Shown here in pieces: positions 21,058 through 33,913 of a DNA stretch of 64,000 nucleotides (its first letter is position 1; every line of letters begins with the position of its first letter). This DNA is from Marsupella aquatica (taxonomy: Eukaryota > Marchantiophyta), in assembly GCA_973895155.1 (NCBI GenBank), contig OZ316892.1, positions 682,001 to 746,000 on the forward strand, in the 5' to 3' direction. Under the pieces are notes generated by a model that saw nothing but the letters and a program-made list of their open reading frames with translations, was not told where the DNA came from and made no database searches. The translations under genes and the position numbers were made by a program.

Positions 21058-21804
21058 TCATGTATTGGTGACAATAACTAATCACTCACAAATTATAAAG
21101 AGTAGTTCAGTTTTTGTGACCAAACCCCTTTGGTCACGGGCATTTTATTTATAGCTGTTAAAGAACAACATTTCGGACAACATGAGAAAGTTGGCAAAGC
21201 AGAAATCTTAAATTATCAGACTAAGTTTTGTGGGTCAAGGAGCCAGAGGATGAAAACTGCATCAAGCTCCTTTCTCATGATACTCATGACGATTCAGAAT
21301 TCTTTACCTACCCGGTCATTGTGTCGCCATGTCTGTAGTAACAGAGTTTGACAACACTATCAGGCCGTGTCTTTGATTCATTCAAACACTAATTTCCACA
21401 GAGAAATTGTGGGTCATTAGGTACTGCACACGAGAGGATCTTCAGAAACAATCATAGGCTTTGCACTCGGGGGTTGCATTTGCGCAAGGATGGCTTCAGA
21501 CTCGTAATGTAGACATCATTCGCTAGATTCCCTGCGCACCACGAGGTCATGCATGTCCACCCGAGGCACTGTAGCTCACCTGTCCTAGTGGGACTGTTGA
21601 AGGCCCCGTAAAGCATACCCCGGTAAACTCTAGTTTTTCTTAGCGCTCCTGAAGCGGTCCAGCTGAATACATGCATACAGTTTTCCCTAAATGGCACATT
21701 ATAGGGTGAGTTAATGTGCTTAGCCAAAAGTGAAAATAGAAGGGAGCAATGCGTTAAGGAAATGAATGAGCCTCAAAATCATGTACGGGAAGAACGGCCG
21801 TAAG

Positions 21805-22557
21805 GAGTTGACAAGTTCTATCAACTCCACATTACCGTAAGTTCTATAAGCCCCAAGCAGGGCTGTCCAAGTTACTCCATTTGATTCAGTTGGCATGTCT
21901 ATAATGCATGTCTATAATGAACAGCTTGTTGGCATGTCTATAATGCATGTCTATAATGAACAGCTTTACTTCCTCCTAGTGTCCAAGAAGATCACTATGC
22001 AGTTATTTTGCACATTGTCAGGCTTGATGCCACAATCTCGCATCATAGCTAAAGAACGTCTGCGGCCGTCATCAACAAGGCTTGCACGACAACAGGCGGA
22101 GAATATTAATCGAACATTAATATTACCACGAACGAAGCCCTGGAACTCCTTCTGTTTCGAACAAATTTGCAAAGCATATGTGTACGAGTCTGTAGTAATG
22201 CGTAGTTGTCGACAATTCTGCAAAACAGCAATTGCTTCACTCGTGGTACCAGCGCTATGCATGTGCGTACTGCCATTCCCTTGCGCAAGAGTCTCCGGTT
22301 GCTCCTCCTCCTCTCTGGACCAAGTTCCCTGCTCTCGAATTTCCAACACATCGTTGGCTTCTATAAAAGATTGTACATACACTGTTCAGCTCGGGTCCCT
22401 GGTGGAATCAAGTTGAATGCGTCCTTAAACTTTTCCTTCGGCAATGGCCTCCGCTGTTTCAGCTCTGGCGTCTTCATGAAAAACAGTTTGGAAATGCTTC
22501 ACACAAAAACGTCCATTTTGTAAGTTAGTTTCCAGAAGAAGCACCCGCGGCGGCTGA
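21805..22557 (-). pseudogene. Internally deleted paralogue of the PPR-DYW gene at 61-63.5 kb
   Basis: Three blocks match the intact gene. The leader at 22380-22557 matches 63830-64000. The N-terminal block (SAGTTSEAIAVLQN) matches SAATTSEAIAVLQN. Late PPR motifs (SACCRASLVDDGRR, then IDMPTESNGVTWTALLGAYR) match SACCHGGLVDDGGK and the following motif. Roughly 400 central residues and the whole DYW domain are absent. A 35-bp unit (GCATGTCTATAATGAACAGC) is duplicated at about 21893-21964 inside the pseudogene. What is left is open for 138 codons (21966-22382) but cannot make an editing factor. Confidence 0.85.
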
Positions 22558-24605
22558 TGCCTGACAAAATTGAAAAATTACAGTTCAGAAGTTATAGAGG
22601 GGTGGAAAACGGGGCACTGCTCCACGCTCGAGTCAATAAACCTTCATCATCGTCATCTTTCTCGTCATCTTTCTCTCCGCTGACTCCCTCCACCTCTTCG
22701 TTCGCCATGCCGCTTCTCGACGACCGACGCTGGCTCCCCACTTTCCCCTTTCACCCAGTCCAATCCGCCCCAAATTCAACCCAATTTAAATTACTTCAAT
22801 CCAACTCTATCGGGCCCGTGCGCTAGCTCGATCTCCAGCTCGCATTCGTTGACACTCCTCAAGCTAATGATTAAACCCAACAGCATTTTCTTCAGTCAGA
22901 CCTCACAACTCTCATCCGCCTAGTCCTCTCAGACATGTGAGGACTCGCCTTCACTAACCCTTCCATTGCTACGTCTGCAGCCATCTTCCCATCAATTTCA
23001 TTTCTTCCCCTTCGTCCGCCGCGTTGCCGCACCGTACTGTTGGTTGCTCTACGTCAATGTCACCAAGGTGATTGCAGTGGCTGTGGTAGCGAGGAGGAGG
23101 AACCGTGAGAAGGCGCCAGCGTTAAACCCTGACCTGTCACTCGAATTCAGTCGTTAAATCCTGATCTGTCACTCGAATTTGATCGCACAAAGCTTGACCC
23201 GTCACATAGAGTGCAGTTGGAATTTAGAGCGCTCTTGCATGTTAAAATGGCCTCGAAAAAATAATTCGAAACTGCCTTGGTGTACCTTGTTAGGGCAAGA
23301 GCGATTTGTGGTGGCTTTATGCTAATTCTAAGGAGCAGTTTGGGGAGGCAACCCTCTTCACGACCAAAGCCTTCCTTCCTGAATTTTTTTGGCTTACTTG
23401 TTTGTAGGTGAAGAGTTATGTTTATCGAGAGTTGGTCAACTAGTTTGTAGGCAAACAGTTTTAGCAAGAGTTGTTCGGCTAGTTTGTAGACAAAAGTTAG
23501 GCAGTTTTAGGACCAATTTTTTAAGGACAGTTACATGCAAGAGGTGGCTCTTAGGAGAATACTTTTCTGACCTTGGCTAAAAAATCAATGTTTCATGCAC
23601 CCGTTGCACCAACAGGAATGTCTCTGGTGACTTGAGATTCCTCACAGGGCAATTGAGATACTCCATTCGTTTCTCAATATAGCGACTTCAAAATTTCAGT
23701 AGAAGATTGAGTTTTCCCTCAGCCAACACTCCCATAAGTGAAGACCCAAACCAATTGCAAGTCTGACCAGTCAAACAAGCACACAGCCTAGTATTCAAAG
23801 CGCTCGTGTTATAAAGAAGTCTCGACAAACTTCAGAGCCAGTCTTTGATCGAAGGACGCCACTGATTTCTTAAGTCCTTTACTAACTAGCTCCTATTAGG
23901 AAGAAATCCTGCACAAGAAGGAACAGTACCTCTGTCTTTTGAAGAATCAAATGTACAATGGTCATTATTGTATTTGGCAAGTCCTCGTAGGTCCCCTCCA
24001 GTAGATGGAATGATCGATGAGCTCGAGATAATCTGGAATACCAAACTCCTTGTTTTGTTTTTAGCGACAGGGTTAAACTTACATTGCTTCTTCCACTTTT
24101 GGACGGAGTGGCTACGTTTTGTACCAACATTATTGTGATTGTGTTCGGGCAATAACATAACCTCTGGTTGTTTCGCTACCCGTACACCAACTTACTGCAA
24201 TATGATCACCCCGTCTGCGGACTTCAAAAGCATTACCGTAAACAGTTCTGCTGTAAATTGTGGGTGATTGCTGTGAGATTCTCGAGTTTGCGGGCTTGAA
24301 TGTTTGAATCTTTGGATGCACGGACCCCGCAAATTGTTCCTGTGGGGGTGTTATCCTGTACAGTAGCTCCCCCCGAGGGACAGGCCTAACGCGTAGGGCT
24401 GTGGCAGAGGGGTGATCCAGAGGCGGGACAGATTAGAAAGGAATTTTGTGTTCCATTGCGAAGACCATAATCATGGCCATGGGCAAATGGACAGACTGGG
24501 CCAGTGGGCCCGTAACGATATGATCTGAGGATATCGGAACACCAGGACAAGATCGTCTTGCGGACAAGATCATCTTGCGTAAGAGGGGTGAAGAAATTCA
24601 TTGCC
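22558..24605. other. Intergenic DNA with possible gene debris
   Basis: A pyrimidine-rich stretch at 22640-23150 reads on the + strand as short, interrupted protein-like segments (MPLLDDRRWLPTFPF, then a hydrophobic stretch ending VVARRRNREK) and may be a decayed gene. GAATTTCAGTCG-type tandem phrases (CCTGA-CTGTCACTCGAATT) repeat near 23130 and 23160. Nothing else is recognised before the CRR7 start. Confidence 0.35.
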
Positions 24606-25818
24606 ATGGCAGCCGGAATCTGCTGTTGGACTCCTCACCCTACTAGCTGTTTCACGATTGCAATTTGCAGGGGCGCCGAGCAATCCTGGCAGCCGTCGAC
24701 TTCATGTGAGTGTTTCTGGAACTTAAAAGAGGTTTAGATGTGAACCCAGCGAATCATCGACGGTAAGCTGTAGTTGTATCCTGCTTGCCTCCGAGGTGTA
24801 CTGCATCGTTGCCGTCTTTTCGGAATGGGTCTATTGATTCCTTGAACGGAAAGGAAATTTAATGGCAAATCTTGTTTGGCGGATGCAAGTGGAATCAAGC
24901 TATTGTGAAGAATAAACCTTCGCTGCAGCTTCAAGTTTGCAAATTGTCCAGAGTTCCGTTCTGAGGTAAGACATTGCTTTGATATGCGCCCTTCGCATAC
25001 AGGTGGAGTCCGTACAGCATTAGGAGCTGACGCCCATCTGGTGCGACACCAAGCGGCAGGGCAAAAGACAAGTACTTCTACTGACCGCAGTTGTGGCGTT
25101 CTTCTCCGGAATGCATTCAGTCATCGCCAAAAGGTTCGTAAATGTCACGCAGCTCCTCGTTCTCTCGATGGTACCGGGTAGTGGTTCTCGTAGACTCGAT
25201 TGTTGGTGCCAGGATCAACCATGATCGGCATCCGAGCTGTTCCGTGGTTACCGGTGAGAGCAATTGTAACAGAGACAGGAGAGAACTTGAAATGGATAGA
25301 AATACTCTCAACTTTCAGGCTGAGAAGGTCAAGTAGCCGGATAGCCAGCATAAAGTTCGAAACCACGCGTAATGGATATGCCGATGATTAATTTCTTATC
25401 AGATCAAAATTGTTAACATTCGCGCTCGTGAGAGTTTGTTTGCATTGTACACAATCCAGGTACTCGGCCTTGATTTATCTTTTCTCAGGCAAGTTGTGAA
25501 GCCAGGAACTAATCTCTTAATTGTTACCCTGCGGAGAAGATTCTTCCGCATGGAGGGCGGTCACTGCTGTACGAAGATGTGGTGGAATATGTACTGATGG
25601 AGCCAGGTGAGGATGAGCAATTTGTGACCCTCGAGGAGTTGCAGGCGAGATTAAAGTCATGGCTGATGAAGTGGCCGGCAAACGAACTCCCAAACGATCT
25701 CCAGCAGTTCGAAACTTTGGACGAAGGAGTGATCTATCTCATAGATTCCGCTTGTGAGCTGGATCTAGGCGGAGGTTTGGGCTCCCTTCAGTGGTTCCAA
25801 GTCAGGTTAGAGGCGTAG
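24606..25818 (+). CDS. CRR7: Chlororespiratory reduction 7 (NDH complex assembly factor), three exons
   Basis: Exons 24606-24705, 25003-25133 and 25537-25818 splice in phase to a 170-residue protein ending TAG. The last exon carries the CRR7 domain: GGRSLLYEDVVEYVLMEPG, FVTLEELQARL, LPNDLQQF and the C-terminal GSLQWFQVRLE. CRR7 works in the plastid stroma in assembly of subcomplex A of the chloroplast NDH complex (cyclic electron flow). The first two exons give a Ser/Thr/Cys/Arg-containing, poorly conserved N-terminus that fits a transit peptide. Donors are GTGAGT and GTTCGT. The second acceptor (GCGGAG before AAGATT) is weak but is the one that keeps frame. Domain identity is strong; the 5' exons are hand-derived. 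Confidence 0.75.
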
Positions 25819-27252
25819 AGCTTGACCTGCCGCAGAAACAGGTTCTTGACGGAAGTTGGCCGATTACTTAAATTGCGAATATCTTCATGGTCGGAACTTG
25901 CACAGAGCAGGATGACCTTGGACTATGTCATAATACGATTTGTTCAGAATAGCAAATTCGTTGACAAATGAATCTTAGGCTAGGGTGTATGACGAGGTCA
26001 TCGGGTACAATAGGAGATCCACTTCGTTAGTTGACAAATAGACTTTTACAATTGCTCAGCACTTTAAAAAGAACATGGAATATTCTTTTCTTAGAGGAGG
26101 GTGTCATCGTCATTCCCTCGCTTAGCTAAGTCTGTCGGTCCGACTGAAATCAAAGTCCGTTCTTTTGTGTAAATCGTTGTTTCTGTTTCCAATAATCGAC
26201 TTGACAACTAAGCTCCACAACATCAGACAACCGTTCATGGATAAAAATTGACATTGTGCTCTGTTGCACGTATGATGGTCATGTTGAGAAAGGGATCATA
26301 TCGACGAAACACAAGCGTCGTACCATATTGATTGCACTACACTTCGTGAAACATTTTTATCACAGCAAGAAAGCCTTCCTATTGAGCTCGAGCACTTTCT
26401 ATCTCGAGAATTAGGAACCTCGAACACGCAGAATGGCCACTAACCGGATTGCGAAGTCATTTTCTTCAAACCTATCCTTACCTGACCAGTGATCCACAAA
26501 AGACTGAATTAGTGAGTTATGGAGTGAACCCAAGTTCCACATTCCCCGGAAGTAGGAACTTCTATGTATCTCGGAAGTGTCACAACTTTCTGTTAGCAAT
26601 GGCCACTCAGCTGTCCACAAAGGTTTCGGAAATGCCACTTTTTAGATCAGTATCATTCTGACGTTTGGGGCTCAGGGATGGTGCCTGGGCCACGCAAGCT
26701 GAGAGTCAGACCATACTTAGCAAACTTTATCCCTTCTTATTGGAGTGGCTTCCGCTAAGTGTTCGCAAGATGACAGACCTTAATGGTGCCCATAGCTGAG
26801 GAAAACGGACGTGAGAAGATACACCACATGGAAAGCTCAGCAGATGTGGTCGATTCAGAAAATTCGTACATTCAAATCGAGAATAAGTGCCAATATTTCA
26901 CTCCTGAATTTTCTTTTGGCATCTTAACATTACACGGCTGGATAGATCCTCTCGGGACAGCAGAACTTTAACGAGTGTGGAAGGAAGTTTTGAGATTGCT
27001 TGAAATCATTAAGAGGACGACCTGAACGAAGCCACATGTTCCACAGTATATTAATAATGTACAAAATGAAGTATTAAAGAAAGTTTCTATGCCTCGATGA
27101 ATTGAGAAGACTGTATCACTTTACTACTAATGACTTTCTCTAGATAGTGTACAGGTTACCGGTATGTAAACTCTTCAGTGTGCAATTGCCATGACTTAGC
27201 ACCAACCAAGAGTTTGTTGCCCTTCTATACACACGACTCGTACGAAATACAT
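25819..27252. other. Intergenic DNA between convergent genes
   Basis: CRR7 (+) and the kinesin-12 tail (-) converge here, so this stretch should hold both 3' untranslated regions. I see no further gene; the open frames are short and lack family features. Confidence 0.5.
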
Positions 27253-30200
27253 CTATCGTGATGAGGAAACTGGACTGGGTAAGTGCTGGGTAGCTGTAAA
27301 GTTGGTATTAGTACAAATTGCCTTCACTGGGGGGGTATGAAAGTCCCGAAGATCAGAAAGCCGTCGCTTCTCAACTGCAATTCTTGCCTGATTGCGTAAA
27401 TACACCACGTGAGTTTCATGAAATCAATCAACCCTAAACCGTGCTAGATGACATTCCTTCAAAAGAGCCGAGAATGTCGAAGCTACACGAAGGATCAGAC
27501 CAGGGAACATATCGTTTACCTTTAGTGTACAGTCGGAAAGTTCTCTCTCCAAAGACTCGAGCCGGTCCTGGAGCTGGTGGAGAGCCATCATTGCTGCAGA
27601 TGGATCAAGATCTCTGGATGCACTTTGAATGCCAGCAGCCTGCTCTCACCAAAGCATTCGACAAAATGTTAAGACTTTATCTGACTCGCTTCAAAGATGA
27701 CCGTCTACTGATGGGCAGATCGTCTTCGGTTTCAAGGCAAAAGAAAGACTCAGAACACAAAAAATGGTATAAGGCAGAACAATAAAACATCTCATAAACA
27801 CACCTGCATAATCCCTGTACACAACCCAATTAAAGTTTCTGCCAGCTGTAACCTATTTTCTTCTGTTTCCTGTAATGTTCCACAAAGGTTGGTTGACAGA
27901 AAACAGGAATTAGACACAGAGATCACATTGCAATCTCGAAGCATACGTAACTGTACAAACCCAAACCATTCGACTGAGAGAAATTTAAGTTCAAGTATAG
28001 AAGTGAGATGGGCGAGTAAGTGACAGTGGACTTGTCCACTGGATTGACACCTGGAGTTTCTTCTGCAGACGGGCTTCCTCATCGAAATTTTGGAATGGAC
28101 TCTTCCCCTCAGCAGTCCGATACCGTGCAAGCTCATCATTTACACGAGTAAACAATATCTCCATCCGCCGAAGTTTACCACTGAGATCCTCATTTTGAAG
28201 CCTCATAGAGTTGTTCTCCTCCTGTAGACGACACAATATCTCATATTATGTGAGCTTGTATTGCTGCGGGACACATTCCCTGCACATTGGCCTAGACCAT
28301 TTGCAGATGGGCCAAATAATACGGAAATCTGGATCAACCTTTGTCTTGGCATGATGATGAATTCGCTGCTGTAAGTTTTGCTGCCCAGAGAGCTTTTTGA
28401 TCTCGTCATCAACATCTGCGACTTTCTGCCGAAGAGCATGATTGTCCGCCTGTATTCCCGATCACACAAACACAATTGTCGGGGTCATCATAAGTCATCC
28501 CAACTCTGGATACGATGTTTCTTTATTTCTAAGACCCCACTAGAACTAATTTCACAATGACGCATCTCAGAACTTACCCGAAATTTGTCATTCTCTGCGG
28601 TGAGGGTCTCGTCCCTCAAACGAAGTTTCTCAGCCGAGACCCGAGCAGCAACAGCCTGGGCCTGTCTGCGATTTATCTCTTCTAGCCAGCTGCAACGACA
28701 AGAACAGACCATCCAGAAACATTTTCAGCCTCTTCAGTGGCCCACCAAACCAACGAACTCAGGGAAACCTGAAACATAAAATCATTTTTAACGTCCAAAA
28801 TCAAGCAATCTGCTGTCACCCCTCCGACATTGATACCAAAGGTAGAAACGTAGACGATGGAAACCACACTTGTGTATGCTTGGATCCAAGTAAGTACTAT
28901 CTTGGACTCAACCGTCATTACATAATGCCATTTTGAGCCTTGTTTTTGTATACGAACTATTAGGGTGATGCAGTCAAGCTTCAGAGGCAAAAATGAGATG
29001 CAAGTGAATGATGAGAGAAAGAGGTCTACATAGTAAGATTCGCAGAGCCATTAGCTGTCGTTGAACTACTTACTGGGTGTTCTTCAACGAACATGAGAGA
29101 TTTATTCAAGGACCCAAAAAGGATACTCTGACCCTGCCAGAGTTAGAAGAACAACCGTACCTCTCTCGCTCTTCAATAAATTCATTTAATTTATCTCGGA
29201 GTGTATCCAGCTCGTCTTCCTGCGAACAGGTCATAACATCCAGATAAGTTTCAGACGCAGAGGAAAACTCCGCTTAGCAACCCAACTGAAACTCGCAAGT
29301 TGTGGGGGTGCCCCTCTGCAGACCTTCTGCTGAGCTTCCACTATGCGACGCCTGGCCTGCTCAGTTATTCGTTGCACCTGCTGCTGATTTAGGAGTGTCT
29401 GCAACGGTTGAAAAATTGAAGAGGGAATTCAGACAAATCTAGCCGTGAATGACTTCAAGGGCCCCGGACAGCCAACCCGGGCCTGTCAGTCGGACATAAA
29501 AGCGAACAAAAATTGCCGAAGAACAAGAAAGTGTGCCGCGAGATGAAATGGCTGAGAAAGTTATTATCAGTACAATCCTCAACACAATGAGGCAATGAAG
29601 CAAATTCGGTGTAAAGAGCAAAACAGAATAGAAATTCGACACGGTCATAGCCAATTACCATTAAACCTTGGCAACTTACAGCATAGCTGGCAATGTCCAT
29701 TTTGACTCCTAGAAGATCTCTTACTACATCATGAGTCATACTCTCTGCCTCAGCAAGTTTCGTGTTGAGCATGAAGACCTGGGCAAAAACCACGTAAGAA
29801 CCATGATGACTTTCATGAAGCCATTTTGCCGTTCCCCCACTCCCCCGAAAAAAGACATGAGGACTAATACTTTGTCGCACTTGTTGCAGAAAAAATTCTC
29901 ATTCCTGCGAAGGCAAGTGACTCAAACGGATACCTCTTTCTGACGAGAAGCCGCGACAGTCTCCAGCTCCTTTATCCTTTTCTTGGCAGCGGAGAGCTCC
30001 TCGTCCATATCTGAAGATCTTTGTTTGTCTAGACCTGAACCAATACACTTGAATGATGAACTAGCTCCCTTGACCTTGCCTGTGGACTTCTCAACCGCTT
30101 TACTAAGTGATCCACAAGTGGGATGAACTTTACGTTCTTCCACCGTGGGATGTTCCACCATGGTTTCAAGGGTTTTGAGCTGCACCAGACAAGACAGTAA

Positions 30201-33200
30201 CGTCATTCTATGCGTTCCGAGTCATTTGCGTAGTCAGAATCACAACAATTTAACAAGTGATAAGCAGAAGAAGTACCTTTTGTTGATTTTCGGACGCTTG
30301 TTTTTCCGCTCCTAACGTCAACTCAGCAATATGCGCTTTGCAGCTTCTTAACTGCAAAGACGAGGAAACGAAATGATGCTTTAGGACGTATGAACTCTTG
30401 TGAGCAATGACCTAAGAATGTTCCAAAATTGCGAGAGGAACTTGTCTGCACCAGATATATATCAAGGTAATACCTGAACGTCCTTCTCAGCACATTCCTG
30501 CTGCAAACTTTCAACGGATTTGCGGGCCTGAATCTGCTGATTCTTCATTTCGATTACAATCCTGTTCCAAACAAATACAGCTCAGAACCAAACTTCCTTC
30601 AAGCCCCACAGGGAAATAAAATCTGGAGAGATTCAGAGAAATCATGTTAGGCGCGATAGAATAACTCAAGTACCTGTCAAGTTCAGTTTTCGAAGTCTCT
30701 GCACGTTGAATGGCCCGCACTGTTTGAGCTTCCTGACTGTCTCTCGTTACCTGCATCAATCCCATCTCGCTCTTTGAGGCCTCCAGTTCCTTGTCAAGAG
30801 ACTCCCTCGCAACGCGTTGTTTTTCCGACTCTCGTTTGACAATATCGAGCTGAATTGACGGACATCCACTCGTTAGTACATCAACAACCGTAGGACTTCA
30901 GCAACGAAATAAAATAATAGAAACATCTCGGTTACTTGTCTGTATATAGCTTCCACATACCTGGCTCTCTAGCGCATACACAGTACTCTCAAGTTCCTCT
31001 ACTGATCGTTCCAAAATCCGAGCCTCCTCTTCCTTCTCTTCCGCATGACTTTTACTCCGTTCTGCGGCCTGGCCAGCCAATTGAAGAATGTACTCACAAC
31101 CGATCAACATACAAAAGACCAAAATGACTTACCATTTGGAATTTCAAATGTAGAGAAAGCAATGAGACAGCAGAATCTAACACTGAACTTACTTGACGTG
31201 CCTCTGCAGCAACTATTTCAAGCTCATCAGCTAGAGTCTGAGCCATTTCAAGCTGTTCGTTGAGGACGACAAGATCAGTTTGATATTTGTCGCGCTCATT
31301 CTCCACAGCTTTTAGTTCGCTATTCATCGTCTGAAGCGACTGGACAATTCCTTGCTCTTTCACAACCTTGAGATCAGGAAGGTCTTTCAATGCCCTGTCG
31401 TTTTTAGATGTCAGTTCACAGACAACAGTTTGCATGTCCTCGAAGCTGCTCACCATTTCGCCTTCCAGATCGAGGAGCCGAGCTACCAGATCATCCTTCA
31501 GGAACTTCATCTCAACACCTAGATGATCCAAATCCCGTTGATGGTCATTCTTCAGTTCAAATAGTTCCCTATCGACAGCCAAGAGGAGATCCGCCGTTGC
31601 AACCAAGCCATTCACCTCCTCCTTACACATTATCCAGATATCTTGTTTTTGTGTATGCATGTCAGTTTCCAGTCTTGCAATCTTGGACACCAGCTTGTCC
31701 CTCTCTGGCATCCACCATCCTTGCACAATTCCGAGACTCTCCTTTTCGGTTTTCCAGTCTAGTGCATCCTGTTTTGCATTCTCATTAGCTTTGACTAATG
31801 CATCCACAAGATCTTCAGCTTCTTTCAACGTCGCTTGACCATCCTGGAATTTCTCAAGCAAAGCACCAGCTTCGTTCCTTTTCTCGTTTGCGACAAGTTT
31901 TGCTTCAGTTAGCTCCTGAGCAAGGGCTACTTTCTCTTTCCTCCATTCAAATTCCACATCGTGCATTTTTGTTTCCCAATCGGACATAACGCCCACTACT
32001 TTCTGGAGCTCGGCCTCGCATCCTTCAATTTTGATATCTCGCTTGAAAAGCTCTTCCTCGGTAGTCTTGAACTTCAAAGAAAGGGTCTCGATTAGACTCT
32101 TATTCTCGAGCTGGATTTGCGTCAACCTGTGGTTTTCACAATGTACTTTGTCCATCTCCAGTTCTGCCTCCTTCAGATTTGCAATTGCTATCTGCATGTC
32201 TTTCTTTGCCGAAAGGATGGTCCTATCTTTCTCAGAGATCTTGGCTCTCAACACTTGGATTTCCTGCTTTTGCCTGCTATATAGATGAGCCTCCTCGAAT
32301 TGTTTCTGATCTTCCGATCCTGGGATGCACTCATGTAAGCATTGGCTCAGTTCTCCCCTACTTTTGGAAACACCAGACCCTTCGTTGCTGACATTTCCAC
32401 TTTTTATTTGTCCGGCCGAGACCTCCAACTCCTCGAGTTTCCTCGTAAGAAGCTCTTGTTCCGATCTCCAGCATGCCTCTGCCAGAAGATACTGGTCTCT
32501 TAATTGATTCAATGCAGCAATGCTATCATCTGCTTCTGTACACTCTGTTTTAAAAGCTATCGACATTCCCCTGAGCGTATCCATTTGCTCCTGTTGCTCT
32601 GTAACCTTCGCCAGAGATAGTTTGGCATCCTCATTCAACTTATGTACTTCCTCTTCAAGCCCTGTAAGCCTCAAACCAAGATCTTCTATATTCTCAACTG
32701 CAACTTTCAAGCTTCCTTCTGTTGCCACTAATTTCAACTCAGCAGCGGCAATCTCATCTCGAAGCTCTGTTTCACGAGCATCATTTTCATCCTTCATTCT
32801 TCTCTTGTTTACTTCCCAATTGTCCCTTCCCAGCACAACCTGAGCCTTATCTGAATCAGCGACAGCTTGCAGTTCATACGTCTGGACCTCGGCATTCTCG
32901 ACTCTTCTCTGCATTTCGAGATATCTGTCCTCCACTTCTTCGAGAGCGACGGAGCTGATGTTAGCAGCTGAATCCAAAAATGCAAGATCCTTCTCCAGAT
33001 TCCGCTGAGATATTTCTAGCCCTCCCAACTCCTGTTCCATTGTTATCAATCGGGCTTCTACTCTTTCCAAGGTCTGTTGACTTCTTCTAGTACTGTCAAA
33101 TATAGCACTCTGTATTTCTTCCAACTCTACATTTACACAAAATGAATCGAATCGAAGACTGTCTTTCTCCTGTCTCATCTCCTCGGTTACACGCCTTGTG

Positions 33201-33913
33201 TCTGCCCTCTCTACCTCCCATCGTACTTTTGTTCCGGTCAGCTCCTCCATTTGCCTGGATAGCGAGTTCTCGTGCAGCTCCGCTTCCATTAGTTTAAATC
33301 GTAGTCCAGCAAGGTCTCCCTGAGTAGCAACGAGTTCCTGCTCTTTCTCCGTGCAGCGCATTTCAGCTTGGCTAGAAGTAAGCACCAGCCTGCATTTCTC
33401 GAGTTCCAGTTCTTCCACTGCGACTGTCAAGGACTTAACACCCTCTAGCATCTCTGAAACTCGGAACTCTGTTTTTTTAAAACTCGAGTCCAGACGCTGC
33501 ACGTCAGTTTTCAGGCTCCCCTGTGTAGACACCAACTCAGCAGATACAACTTCTTGTCGCGGTTGTGTGTCACATGCACATTTCCCCTCTTCGATTCTTG
33601 TGTTATAAGCTTCCTTGTTGCTCATCTCGAGAGCAAACTGAGTGGCTACCAAGTCAACAGCAATTTGCATATTGTTAATCTGGACCACAACAATCCCGAG
33701 TAGTCTCTTCATTTCGAGCTCCTTCTCTTCCAAAGCAAACGCGTCACCCGAAGCAGCTGCCTCCAGCAATGCCATATCATACTCCAGCTTGACCTTGGAC
33801 ATTTTCAACCTTGCCAGCTCTTCCTCCATTGCTGTCATTCTAGCTTCCAGTACTTGGAAGGCTTCCTGATTTGCTCTGAAACTCTCCAGTACTGAAATCT
33901 CCATTTTTTCCAT
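27253..33913 (-). CDS. Kinesin-12 coiled-coil tail without a visible motor domain, fifteen exons
   Basis: Exons (high to low): 31193-33913, 30961-31092, 30674-30849, 30474-30561, 30277-30351, 29934-30179, 29680-29778, 29324-29398, 29161-29219, 28578-28689, 28339-28449, 28051-28221, 27804-27869, 27520-27639, 27253-27387. All join in phase with GT/AG ends, giving about 1461 residues. The tail matches plant kinesin-12 proteins (PAKRP1/POK group, which act at the phragmoplast and division site): AEEKEEEARILERSVEELES, FKCIGSGL, TKLAEAESMTHDVVRDLLGV, GQQNLQQRIHHHAKTK, EENNSMRLQNEDLS and RLQLAETLIGLCTGIMQAAG. The 2.7-kb first exon is pure coiled coil. No P-loop, SSRSH or LVDLAGSE motif occurs upstream, and the sequence just 5' is frame-broken. 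It is either a headless gene or a gene decaying from its 5' end. The Met at 33913 is only the first available start. Confidence 0.8.

Noticed and set aside
31408-33869. Several plus-strand open frames of 60-126 codons
   Set aside because: They are antisense shadows of the long kinesin-12 coiled-coil exon; GC-biased coiled-coil codons keep the opposite strand open.
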